A stretch of 64,000 nucleotides of DNA from JBGSMX01 sp963790405. Its GTDB lineage: Bacteria; Actinomycetota; Coriobacteriia; Anaerosomatales; JAGXFU01. Both the position numbers and the translations under genes were made by a program. Shown piece after piece: positions 18,143-27,262 of this stretch. The notes under the pieces were generated by a model. That model worked only from the letters and a program-made list of their open reading frames with translations, searched no databases and was not told the origin of the DNA. The stretch spans positions 124,001 to 188,000 of the forward strand of contig CAWBOJ010000006.1 of the NCBI GenBank assembly GCA_963790405.1. Direction: 5' to 3'. Positions within the stretch are counted from its first letter, which is position 1; the number at the start of each line of letters is the position of its first letter.

Positions 18143-19325
18143 CTAGTGCGAATCCTGAGCGGGTGCCGGCAGTCCGAGTTGTTCGGCCACGAACGCTCGC
18201 ACGTCGTACATCGAGAATCCGTAGGCGGTCTTCACGTCTTTGAGGGGCGCGTCCATGTCGGCGGGGGAAAGACCGAAGGCCTCGGCCAGTGTGTCGGCCG
18301 AAATACCGGTGCCTTCGGCGACCTGGTTCATGGTGGTCGAGCCCTTGATGACCTGCGTGTCGAACGCGCCGCCCTCTTGCTCGACCCTGCGCATCTCCGA
18401 GGCTGGCGAGGGCTGCTCCCACTCGAAGGTTCCAGCCGCCGTGGATATCCCGATCACACCGAAGAAGACGACTACGGTGGCCAAGGTGAGCGTGAGAGGC
18501 GTGATCGCGCGACCCGCCCGGTCGGAGATGGAGAGCGCTCCGTGACGCGTGCAGGCGTTCACGCATTCACCGCATGAGATGCACTCGGCGGAGTCGACGC
18601 ACGATGCGCATGACACGTCGATGCCGACCGGACACGCCGTGTCGCACAGTCCGCAATCGGTGCACAGCTCCTCGGAGCGGCGGACCTTGAACCAGCTGAA
18701 CCGTGACACGAGGCCCAGGAAGGCGCCCATCGGGCAGGCGTAGCGGCAGAAGAAGCGTTCGTAGACGAGCGAGCCGCCCACGTGCTACGCCGAGGACAAT
18801 CGCCCCGATGGCAAATTCGGTGAGCAGTTCGGGTGAGGTGAGGTGGTGATATGCCGCCCACGGATCGTAGGGTCGAAAGACGAGCGAACCGGCCATCCAG
18901 GTCGCCCCGGTGACGACGGCGAGCACGGCATACTTCAGAAACCGCGCGAAGCGGTCGAGTGGCTGCGGCATCTGTCTGCGGGCGATTCCCAACCGACGGC
19001 CGAGACGTCCGAACATCTCCTGAAGCGCTCCGAGGGGGCACAGTTGTCCGCAAAACGTCCGACCTGCGACGAGCGCGACGAGCAGGGTCGCAACCAACAG
19101 AAGCACGCTGCTGAAGGCTATTCGCTTGAGGAGCAATCCGTTGGCGACCAGCGCCCACGCGGTCTCAACTCCTCCGAATGGGCACAACGCATCCACGCCT
19201 ACCGGGATGAAGGCACCCGATTTCGAGATATGCAGAAGCCCGAGGACCGTGCTGAGAATCAGCACGCCGAGCAAGATGACCGTGCGAACCAAGCGAGCCT
19301 GCGTACGCGTACGCGACGATGCCAT
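18143..19325 (-). CDS. NapH/MauN-like polyferredoxin membrane protein (one frameshift)
   Basis: The protein of about 393 residues has a first TM (TVILLGVLILSTVLGLL), then CPFGG, GRTFCGQLCPLGAL and CRYACPMGAF (NosR/NapH-type cysteine motifs between membrane helices). Two 4Fe-4S ferredoxin clusters follow: CTDCGLCDTACP, and CASC leading into CISCGECVNACTRHGA. After one more TM there is a helical tail of about 90 residues (TMNQVAEGTGISADTLAEAFG and YGFSMYDVRAFVAEQ). Such proteins pass electrons across or along the membrane to partners not present here. The frame shifts near 18778-18782 (one extra base in ggg). GGAAGGG precedes the ATG at 19325. Confidence 0.87.
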
Positions 19326-19437
19326 TGATGACCCTTCCGATGCGAGTTCGTTAGCGTGTGAACGATTCTAACGCCGAGGAGTGAATCATGCACGCACATC
19401 ACGTGAAGAACTCGTGAACGCCAGCGGCCGGATGATC

Positions 19438-20271
19438 CTAGCCGCGTGCCAGGTCGATCACCGCTTCGAGCTCGGCGCGGGCCGCTTCCTCTCCGGAAGC
19501 GATGAGCTGCTCGGCATCCATCCACGACATCTGGCTGAACAGATTGACGTCGGGTCGGATCACGACATCGGCGCCGCCGAGCGTCTCCTCGGCGATACGC
19601 GCCTGCATCAGGTCGACCGATGCCATCGCTATCTGCAAGCGCCCCGCACGGGCCAACAGGCGGTCCAGAAGCGAACCCGAGTCGAGGAGTTCCTCCGAAA
19701 GACCGGTTGATCCCGCGTAGAGCGTGACAGCGATGATGCGTCCGGCTCCGAGCTCTTTCGCTGCCGCGACCGGCACGGGCTCGGTGACGCCTCCGTCGAT
19801 GAGCAGCCGCCCGTCGCTCTCGACCGGGCTGAAGATCACGGGGACGGACAGGCTGGCCCGAATCGCCCGGGCCAGATCGCCGGTCGTGTGAAGCACGCGC
19901 TCGCCGCTTCGCAAGTCGGAAGAGACGCAGGCGAAGGGGATGTCGAGCTCTTGAAACGTTGCGGGGAGACGCTTGCGCAAGAAGCGCTCGATCGAGTCGC
20001 CGTTCACGAACGCGTGTCCTGCGGGTCGCAGATCCGACAGGGTCATGAGGTCGCGCAGATCGAGCGACAGTGCCAGCTCACGCAGTTCAGCAGCCGAGTA
20101 ACCTGCAGCGTAGAGTGCGCCGACGACAGCACCGATGCTCGACCCTGCGATAACCTGTGGGTGGATTCCGGCCTGCTCTAGTACCGATAGGACGCCGATG
20201 TGCGCGTAGCCCTTGGCACTGCCGCTGCCCAGCGCGTATCCTAGCGGTCCCCGTGCTCTCAGAATGCGCAT
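19438..20271 (-). CDS. Patatin-like phospholipase family protein
   Basis: This 277-residue acyl hydrolase of the RssA/patatin family has the oxyanion-hole loop GSGSAKGYAHIGVL, nucleophile elbow GSSIG (Ser near residue 45) and catalytic Asp in LIDGGVTEPVPV. It therefore retains the Ser-Asp dyad. No signal peptide or TM is visible, so it is probably cytoplasmic. GAAGGGA precedes the ATG. It diverges from the acetyltransferase gene. The lipid substrate is unknown. Confidence 0.88.
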   Translation of the reverse strand: MRILRARGPLGYALGSGSAKGYAHIGVLSVLEQAGIHPQVIAGSSIGAVVGALYAAGYSAAELRELALSLDLRDLMTLSDLRPAGHAFVNGDSIERFLRKRLPATFQELDIPFACVSSDLRSGERVLHTTGDLARAIRASLSVPVIFSPVESDGRLLIDGGVTEPVPVAAAKELGAGRIIAVTLYAGSTGLSEELLDSGSLLDRLLARAGRLQIAMASVDLMQARIAEETLGGADVVIRPDVNLFSQMSWMDAEQLIASGEEAARAELEAVIDLARG

Positions 20272-20362
20272 GCTCGTCCCTTCGCCCGTGCCCTACTACA
20301 CCATCGTACTCGCCGAGCGAGGTTGGGTATGCTTTGAGACGGTACCAAATGAGGAGGGCCGC

Positions 20363-20875
20363 GTGTCAGACACGACCACCGAACCCACGATGAGCGTGCG
20401 CCGGGCGAGCGACGGCGACGCCGAGGCGATCGCAGAAATCTACAATCACTACATCCTCGGCTCGACGGCGACGTTTCACACCGAGCCCGTCACGGCCGAG
20501 GAGCGCCGGTCGTGGATGGCCACCCATGATCAGCGGCACCCGGTCCTCGTTGCCGAGATCGCCGGACGCGTCGTCGCGTGGGGCTCGCTCACTCGCTGGT
20601 CGGAACGGCCCGCGTACGCGCCGACGGTGGAGGTCTCGACCTACGTGCAGCCTGAGTTTCGCGGGCGCGGGCTCGGGAGACTCCTCATGGAGGTCCTGGT
20701 CGAGGAAGCGCGCTTGGCGGGTCATCACGTTCTGATCGGTCAGATCGTGGCCGAGAACGAGGCGAGCATCTCGCTGGCCCGACGCATGGGTTTCGAGCAG
20801 GTAGGCGTGTTGCGCGAGGTGGGCTACAAGTTCGATCGGCGACTCGACGTCGTGTTCATGGAGCGCATTTTGTGA
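20363..20875 (+). CDS. GNAT N-acetyltransferase, phosphinothricin/methionine-sulfoximine type
   Basis: The 170-residue protein shows VRRASDGDAEAIAEIYNHY, TVEVSTYVQPEFRGRGLGR (acetyl-CoA pyrophosphate loop R-G-R-G-L-G) and SLARRMGFEQVGVLREVGYKFD, the hallmarks of the Pat/YncA group. Members acetylate amino-acid analogues such as phosphinothricin or methionine sulfoximine. I chose GTG 20363 because GAGGAGG lies 5 nt upstream. An open frame extends further upstream without an RBS. Confidence 0.87.
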   Translation: MSDTTTEPTMSVRRASDGDAEAIAEIYNHYILGSTATFHTEPVTAEERRSWMATHDQRHPVLVAEIAGRVVAWGSLTRWSERPAYAPTVEVSTYVQPEFRGRGLGRLLMEVLVEEARLAGHHVLIGQIVAENEASISLARRMGFEQVGVLREVGYKFDRRLDVVFMERIL

Positions 20876-20890
20876 GAAGCACGACTTGGG

Positions 20891-20896
20891 TACACT
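20891..20896 (+). promoter_or_regulatory. Candidate -10 element of nhaA
   Basis: TACACT in the context GGGTACACTGACG lies about 43 nt before the possible AUC start and resembles the pcrA -10 context. The -35 is unclear. Confidence 0.3.
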
Positions 20897-20998
20897 GACG
20901 TACGCCCTTAGTGCCGACCCCCCGGACGGGAGACCACGATCAAGAAAGCGTTAGGACATACAAAGACAACACTCTCGCGGATTCAGGCGGATTTCTCA

Positions 20999-22305
20999 GT
21001 GTTCATGCGTCTTGAAGTCACCGGCAGCCTTGTGCTGCTCGTCGCGGCCATTGTCGCGCTCGTACTCGCGAATTCTGGGGCGGCCGACGCCTACCACCAC
21101 TTCTGGGAGATGGAGATCGGATTCGATATCGGTGGCTGGCAGTTCAGCGAAACGCTGCTGCACTGGATCGATGACGGTCTGATGGCCCTGTTCTTCTTCG
21201 TTGTCGGACTTGAGATCAAGCGCGAGGTGATCGTTGGAGAGCTGTCGACGCTGAGGAAGGCGGCCTTGCCGATCCTGGCGGCCGTGGGAGGTATGGCGCT
21301 GCCGGCACTCGTCTACCTCGCCATCAACATCGGTGGCGAGGGGCAGAGCGGGTGGGGTATCCCGATGGCGACCGATATCGCCTTCGCGCTTGGCGTACTT
21401 GCGCTGCTGGGAAGTCGGATCCCCACAGGTTTGAAGGTCTTTCTCACTGCGCTCGCGATCGCAGACGACATCGGCGCCATCTTGGTGATCGCGATCTTCT
21501 ACACGGATCGAGATCCACACGTCGTGGCTGTTTCTGGGGCTCGGTTTGATGCTTCTGTTGGTGCTGTTCAACGTGTTTGACATCGACAGCCCGACTCCCT
21601 ATTTCATCGTGGCGAGTCGTGATATGGTTCGCGTTTCTACACTCGGGAATCCATGCCACCATCGCCGGGGTACTGGTAGCCTTCACCATCCCGGCCAAGG
21701 CGCGCACGCAGCCCGTCGCCTTCGTCGATTGGGCTCGCGCGAAACTTGATGAAATAGAGGAGTTCGACGTCCCCGGCTCCCACGTGCTCGAAGACCCGAT
21801 CCAGCAGGAATGCGCCTTGGATATCCGGGAAGCGGCGAGGCATACTGTCGCCCCGCTCCAGCGTCTAGAGCATCTCATGCACCCGTTCACTACGTTCATA
21901 GTCTTGCCGCTATTCGCTTTGGCGAACGCGGGCGTCACACTCACCGGCTACAACATCGGTGAGCTCTTGCTCGAGCCGGTCACGGTCGGCATCTTCGCGG
22001 GACTGCTAGTGGGCAAGACGGTCGGCATCTTCGCGTTCGCGTGGCTGACCGTACGGCTTGGGCTCGCGGACCTGCCATCGGGGATTGCGTGGAAGCACAT
22101 CTTCGGCGCGGGCATGCTCGGCGCGATCGGTTTCACCATGTCGTTGTTCGTATCGAATCTGGCCTTCCGAGGAACGCTGCTCCGGGCCGAGGCCAAGCTC
22201 TCCATCCTGATCACGTCGTTCGTGGCGGGAGTTCTCGGCTATCTCTACCTGCGGTACGTGACGCGTAACGATGCGGCTGCGACCGATGTGGTCGAGGCCG
22301 CCTGA
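20999..22305 (+). CDS. nhaA: Na+/H+ antiporter NhaA (two frameshifts)
   Basis: NhaA exports Na+ in exchange for H+. The family motifs LHWIDDGLMALFFFVVGLEIKRE, IPMATDIAFALG, the ion-binding pair in LTALAIADDIGAILVIA and FIVLPLFALANAGV are all present, with about twelve hydrophobic segments. Frame changes at about 21505 (extra g) and 21615 (extra a) are each cured by removing one base. The first recognisable start is GTG 20999. However, sequence in frame back to ATC 20939 matches a normal NhaA N-terminus, and GGGAGA lies 5 nt before it, so the true start may be an AUC codon or a misread AUG. Confidence 0.92.
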
Positions 22306-22398
22306 TACGTCTCCGCATGTGACGACGGGCCCAGCCCCGTATGATGAGGCGGTGGGCGTTGCGCTTTGCCCGCCTGTTTCGTGCGATTTCGAAAGGTG

Positions 22399-23171
22399 AT
22401 GCAACTGAACGAGTTCTCCATAGTCGAGCGTTCCTGGACCGGTCATCACGACGGCGATTCACGCCGGCCATGAACTGCGCCCGGACGTTGCCGCTGCGTG
22501 CGCGTTGACTGATGCGCAGCGAGAGCTCGAGGAGGATCCGGCGACCGACACCATCGCAGAAATAGGGTCGACCCGGGTGGCCGTACACACCTCGCGTTTC
22601 CAGGTCGATTTGAACCGGCCTCGGCCTCGTGCGATCTATCTGACGCCCGAAGACGCGTGGGGACTGCGCGTGTGGCGCGAGCCTTTGGCCGATGAGCTGC
22701 GTGACGCCTCACTAGCCGAATACGATCGCTTCTACGCGGCCATGCACGAGCTCATCGATCGAACGATCGCGAAACACGGTCACGCGCTCGTGCTCGACGT
22801 GCACAGCTACAACCATCGCCGAGGAAGCAGTGATGCACCGGCCGCTTCGCAGGTGGAGAATCCGGACATCAACGTAGGCACGGCGGGCCTGGATCGATCC
22901 CGCTGGGGTGCGGTTGCAGAGAGCTTCGTCGATAGCTTGTCACGGGCAGGCTACGACACGCGCGAGAACGTGAAGTTCGAAGGCGGCGCATTCGTACACT
23001 GGGTGCACGCGACGTTTCCAGGTACGGCGTGCGCGCTTGCGGTCGAGTTCAAGAAGACGTTCATGGACGAGTGGACGGGGCAAGTAGATGCCGACCGCGC
23101 TCGAACGCGCTCGCGAGGCACTGCGTGTGGCGGCATTCGTGGCTGAATCCCGAATGCAGGACGCGACATGA
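22399..23171 (+). CDS. N-formylglutamate amidohydrolase family protein (two frameshifts)
   Basis: The protein of about 256 residues belongs to the HutG-type N-formylglutamate amidohydrolase family, which includes zinc hydrolases releasing formate and glutamate. Readable motifs are IHAGHELRP, VAVHTSRFQVDLNRPR, the metal-binding LVLDVHSYNHRR and LAVEFKKTFMDEWTG near the end. The frame shifts at 22438 (extra a) and about 23096 (extra c). Correcting both yields a stop at 23169-23171 that overlaps the next ATG as ATGA. No hut genes are nearby. Its partners are a DUF1704 peptidase and an ATP-grasp ligase, so the substrate may be a peptide-like glutamate derivative. Confidence 0.85.
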
Positions 23172-25060
23172 ACCGCCCGGCCTCACTGTCCGGCGAACGC
23201 GTCGCAGCTATCGTCGAACGGCTGACCCAGGACCGTCCGGTGCGTCGCGCACTTCCTGCGTGGGGTCGCATTCATATCGACCGCAGGTTGCCATTCATCG
23301 TTGTCTACCGGCGCCCGGAGCATCAATCGGATCCCGGCACCGATCGTTTCGTCATCGGCGCGGCGAGCTACCTGCTTTCCGTAGAGGGTGGGGCGTCTGG
23401 TCGCGATACGAAGGCACTTCTCGAGGCAGTCACGGGTGTGATGAGCGACGCGTTCGGTGCGTTTCTGATCGTCGAGGTCTGGGCGGGCGAGGATGTGGCC
23501 TCCGAACCGGTAGGGGAGCCTCGCTACACCGTCTACCACTACCTGGATGAGGCCTTGGAGCCGACGGTTGACGAGCTTGCCGAGGCGCTGCGCGCTCAGA
23601 AGGTTCTGCGTCAGCGCCCGCGCGTGGCGATCGAGCGCACCACGCGCATTTCCCCGCCCGGGATGAAGTCGTTGTTCTCTCGCCGAGAGCTTGATGCGAT
23701 GAACGCACACCTGGTCGGTCTCGAGGTCGCCCCCGTGTATCGCACGGCGGACGGCGAGCCGTATCCATTGGTGGTCCGCCAGTTCAGTCGCCGCATCTCG
23801 ACCGCGATCGACAGGGCCGCCTACCGTTTCACGCACACACTCACGACCGAGCGTCCCTCGTCGTACCACACCCTGGGTCGGCGCGCGTTCGTCAAGGCAG
23901 TACAGGAAGTCGATGCCAAGCTCGCAGATGTTGGCTCGAGTTTCGATCCGCTTCTGCTCGTAACACCGGTGAACACCGAGCAAACGTGGAACGACTTCCG
24001 CCGCTCGGGCTTCCAGCGTCGCCCGTCGTTTCAGTATCGGCCGCTGCCGATCGATCCGGCCCGCATGAAGCACCGGCTGTGGGCGATTCGGCCCGAGCGT
24101 GTCGAAGATCCCACCATCATGTACCTGTTCCGAGACGTGCAGGTGCATATGGATCGGCAGCTCGATCTCCTCATCGACATAGAGCGCACGCGCTTCGTCC
24201 ACACCAGCTTGCAGCTCCATGGAGGTGTCGAGCCAGGTTTGCTCGCGCTTGCCGAGTCGCTGCTCGATACACTCACATCCCGCTCCAAAGCTCGGCGCGG
24301 ACCTCATCTATCTGCCGAGGAGTTCGCCGGTTTGGCCTCCTCCGAGATCTTGAGCTATCGCGCAGAAACCGCACGGTTCGGCACGATGCCCGAAGTGCGT
24401 GAAGACATCTACTCGGGCCTCATGGTATCCAACGGACACGTCTTCGTGGGTTCCTCGGCACGTATTCCACTACGACGTGCCGACGCTCTTGTGCAACACG
24501 AGATCGGAACCCACGTCGTCACGTATCACAACGGCCGACAGCAGCCGCTGCAGCTGCTTCGTGTCGGACTGCCGGGCTATGATGAGTTGCAGGAAGGGCT
24601 GGCGGTTCTCGGCGAGTATCTCGTAGGAGGACTGGACGCGGATCGCATGCGCACGCTCGCTGCACGTGTTGTTGCAGTGCACATGATGCTTGACGGCGCC
24701 GAATTCGTGGACGTATGGCGCAGGCTGGTCCATCACGGCTTCACGCAACGGGCGGCTTTCACAATCGCAACGCGCGTGTACCGCGGTGGGGGGCTGGCAA
24801 AGGACGCCATGTACCTGCGGGGTCTTTCGGGAATACTCGACTATGTGGCGGAAGGATGCGACTTCGACCGCCTGTTTCTTGGCAAGTTCGGGGTGAGGCA
24901 CGTACCGGTGATCGATGAGTTACTTGCACGTGAAATCCTATCGCGGCCGGAGGTACTTCCCCGATACTTGGAGCGCGATGATGCGCGGGCGCGCCTTGCG
25001 GGCCTGAAGCGTGGGATGACAGTCACCGATCTTATGGAAGGACGCGTGCGACGCAGATGA
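23168..25060 (+). CDS. DUF1704 / QEGLA-motif zinc carboxypeptidase (MATCAP-like)
   Basis: The 630-residue protein carries the DUF1704 signature: a gluzincin-type HEIGTH (His444, Glu445, His449) and DELQEGLAVLGEYL with the third ligand Glu476. Bacterial members are labelled flavohemoglobin expression-modulating QEGLA proteins with no proven activity. The eukaryotic members are the MATCAP/KIAA0895 tubulin detyrosinases, metallo-carboxypeptidases. No signal peptide or TM is seen, so it is cytoplasmic. It overlaps both neighbours by 4 nt, so the three genes are translationally coupled. The frame is fully intact. The substrate is unknown. Confidence 0.88.
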   Translation: MNRPASLSGERVAAIVERLTQDRPVRRALPAWGRIHIDRRLPFIVVYRRPEHQSDPGTDRFVIGAASYLLSVEGGASGRDTKALLEAVTGVMSDAFGAFLIVEVWAGEDVASEPVGEPRYTVYHYLDEALEPTVDELAEALRAQKVLRQRPRVAIERTTRISPPGMKSLFSRRELDAMNAHLVGLEVAPVYRTADGEPYPLVVRQFSRRISTAIDRAAYRFTHTLTTERPSSYHTLGRRAFVKAVQEVDAKLADVGSSFDPLLLVTPVNTEQTWNDFRRSGFQRRPSFQYRPLPIDPARMKHRLWAIRPERVEDPTIMYLFRDVQVHMDRQLDLLIDIERTRFVHTSLQLHGGVEPGLLALAESLLDTLTSRSKARRGPHLSAEEFAGLASSEILSYRAETARFGTMPEVREDIYSGLMVSNGHVFVGSSARIPLRRADALVQHEIGTHVVTYHNGRQQPLQLLRVGLPGYDELQEGLAVLGEYLVGGLDADRMRTLAARVVAVHMMLDGAEFVDVWRRLVHHGFTQRAAFTIATRVYRGGGLAKDAMYLRGLSGILDYVAEGCDFDRLFLGKFGVRHVPVIDELLAREILSRPEVLPRYLERDDARARLAGLKRGMTVTDLMEGRVRRR

Positions 25061-26104
25061 GGATCGGCTTTCTCGTCAACGATCTGGAGACCGAACAGCC
25101 GGGTACACGACCACCCGCCTGGCCATGGCTGCCATAAACCGCGGGCATGAAGCCTGGGTGATCGCCCCGGGCGACTTCGCCTACGACCCCGACGAGCGGA
25201 TCAAGGCCCGTGCTCGTCATGCGCCCAAAGACAAGTACAACCAGGGTTCGGCCTACCTCAAGGGGCTCCTCGGTTCTAAGGCGCGGCATCGGCGAATCAC
25301 CGTCGACGACCTCGACGTGCTGATGCTTCGCAACGACCCCGCACAAGATGCGATCAAGCGTCCGTGGGCGACGCAGTGCCGGCATCGATTTCGGTCGTCT
25401 CGCCATGCGCAACGGCGTTATCGTGCTCAACGACCCTAACGGCCTGGCCAAGGCCATGAACAAGATGTACTTCCAGCTCTTCCCCGAAGAAGTCCGGCCT
25501 CGCACGCTCATCACGCGTGACCGCGATGAGATCAAGGAGTTCGTGAAGGAAGAGGGCGGACGCGCGGTCGTCAAGCCCCTGCAAGGCTCCGGCGGACCGG
25601 GCGTGTTCCTGGTCGATCCGTCGACACGCAAGAACCTCAACCAGATGATCGATGCGCTCACGCGCGACGGCTACGTCATCGTCCAGGAGTATCTGGAGGC
25701 GGCCGAGGAGGGCGACACGCGGCTGTTCATGATGAACGGCGAGCCGCTGCGTCACAAAGGCAAGTACGCTGCGTTTCGGCGCGTACGGCAAGGCGACGAC
25801 ATCCGCAGCAACGTCCACGCCGGCGGGAGCATCGCTCCCGCCGCTCATCGGAGAAGTCGAACTGCGGATCGCCGAGATCGTGCGGCCCAAGCTCGTGGCC
25901 GACGGCATGTTCCTCGTGGGTCTCGACATCGTCGGCGACAAGCTGATGGAGGTCAACGTCTTCTCCCCGGGCGGGTTGGGGAGCGCGCGGACGTTCGAGA
26001 AGGTGAACTTCGCGCACGCCGTCATCTCTGCGCTCGAGGCCAAGCATGACTACTCGACGTTCTATCGCCGCCGTTTCTCGAACGTTCAGATGGCGACGCT
26101 CTAG
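25057..26104 (+). CDS. ATP-grasp ligase, glutathione synthetase-like (three frameshifts)
   Basis: The fold of glutathione synthetase/RimK is visible: N-terminal MRIGFLVNDLETEQPGYTTTRLAM, DVLMLRNDP, GRAVVKPLQGSGGPGVFLV (ATP-grasp glycine-rich region), VIVQEYLEAAEEGDTRLFMMNGEPL and the metal-binding LMEVNVFSPGGLGSART. Indels lie at 25101-25103 (a lost g), 25377 (extra t) and about 25837 (extra c). The ATG at 25057 overlaps the DUF1704 stop. No gshA is present in the window, so the amine and acid substrates are open. Glutathione itself is not the obvious product in this lineage. Confidence 0.85.
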
Positions 26105-26150
26105 GACAGCTGTGGCGAAGGCCGTAGGATCGCTTCGCTCGAGACCGTTT

Positions 26151-26396
26151 CTAGTCGAACGTTCCCAGCGAGCCGCCCCATCCGTGTCCGACGATTGCGG
26201 AATTGAGCTGATCGCACAGCCTTTGGCGCGTGTAGCGTCCCGGTGGCAGTAGTTCCACGATGCCGAGAACCTCGTCAGGCAGGTCCCACGATTCGGTGAG
26301 CAGTACCGCATCGAGACGCGAGATCTGCTCTGTGTTGCGGTACAGCGAATCGATCATGCGCTGCATGCCCTCGTGATGGTCTCGCAGGTCGGTCAC
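26151..26396 (-). CDS. Small hypothetical protein
   Basis: An 81-residue acidic, mainly helical protein with no cysteine pairs, TM or known motif. Recognisable runs are DHHEGMQRMIDSLYRN and PDEVLGIVELLPPGRYTRQRL. I accept it because AAGGGAG sits 8 nt before the GTG at 26396 and the reading frame continues cleanly to a stop. An ATG at 26366 is a shorter alternative. It converges on the ATP-grasp gene and diverges from the membrane protein at 26520. I can assign no function. Confidence 0.5.
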   Translation of the reverse strand: MTDLRDHHEGMQRMIDSLYRNTEQISRLDAVLLTESWDLPDEVLGIVELLPPGRYTRQRLCDQLNSAIVGHGWGGSLGTFD

Positions 26397-26519
26397 GCGC
26401 GTGGCTCCCTTGGCGGCCTTCGGGATGTCCGAGTGTAGCGCGGAGGCGGGTGGTCTGCACCCGTTTGGGTAGGTTGAAGTAGGATGGGAGGGGAAGTACG
26501 TCACCCAGGAGGTGCCGGG

Positions 26520-27221
26520 ATGGCTCTGCAAAAGACACCGCCGCTCGGTTGGCCACATACCGAATCCCTCGAGTATCAGCAGGGTCAGCCGCTCGTTGCT
26601 CCAGCCACGGCCGCAGGGGCTGCACCCCCGGGGACCAAGCACCACAAGAGCCGTTCGTGCTGCAGCATCGTGTTCCTTCTCATGTTGCTGGCGGTCGCGG
26701 GCATCGCACTTGCCATTGCTGTCGGGGTCGCAAGTCTGGATGACGTGTTGCCGAGCGATGATTTTGAAGCTGCCGAGAATGCATTCCTCGAGCAGCATCC
26801 CACGTGGGAGGTAGAGGTCTCGGACTATCCGGACAGCGGTTCGTCGACGGTGAGACTCGTGGCATGGGACAGACAGCGAGGCATCGGTCGGCTCGTCTTG
26901 ATGGATCCCGACGCGGAGAGTTCATCGACCTGGTATGAGCGCCCGTTCGTTCCCGGCGCGAGCACTCAGTCTCAAGAAGCGTTGCTCGATGCGTTCGCAG
27001 CGACCTTCTCGCAGGGGAGCTGGGCGTACCTGAGTGAAGCAGAGCCACTCGACACGAGCTCCAGTCCCGAACAGTGGCTGGTGCGGTACCAAGTCTGGGC
27101 GGACGACACCGATGCGTGGACGGGCTCGCGTCAGGCGGTGGCGGAGCGAGATGTCGCGACGGATGTCTGGGTCGTGTATGACCGCCAGGCGTCGTCGGCG
27201 GAAACCAGCGCTACGCCGTAG
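26520..27221 (+). CDS. Single-pass membrane protein of unknown function
   Basis: The 233-residue protein has a Pro/Gln-rich cytoplasmic N-terminus of about 48 residues, one TM helix (residues 49-70, IVFLLMLLAVAGIALAIAVG) and an acidic external domain rich in Trp, Ser and Asp. Two Cys precede the helix. AGGAGG lies 7 nt before the ATG at 26520; a longer frame starts at 26484 without RBS. I see no family signature. It lies alone between the ATP-grasp gene and convergent thrC. Confidence 0.65.
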   Translation: MALQKTPPLGWPHTESLEYQQGQPLVAPATAAGAAPPGTKHHKSRSCCSIVFLLMLLAVAGIALAIAVGVASLDDVLPSDDFEAAENAFLEQHPTWEVEVSDYPDSGSSTVRLVAWDRQRGIGRLVLMDPDAESSSTWYERPFVPGASTQSQEALLDAFAATFSQGSWAYLSEAEPLDTSSSPEQWLVRYQVWADDTDAWTGSRQAVAERDVATDVWVVYDRQASSAETSATP

Positions 27222-27262
27222 GACCGTCCCATACACGGGGGACTTGATCGGGCGAGCATCGG

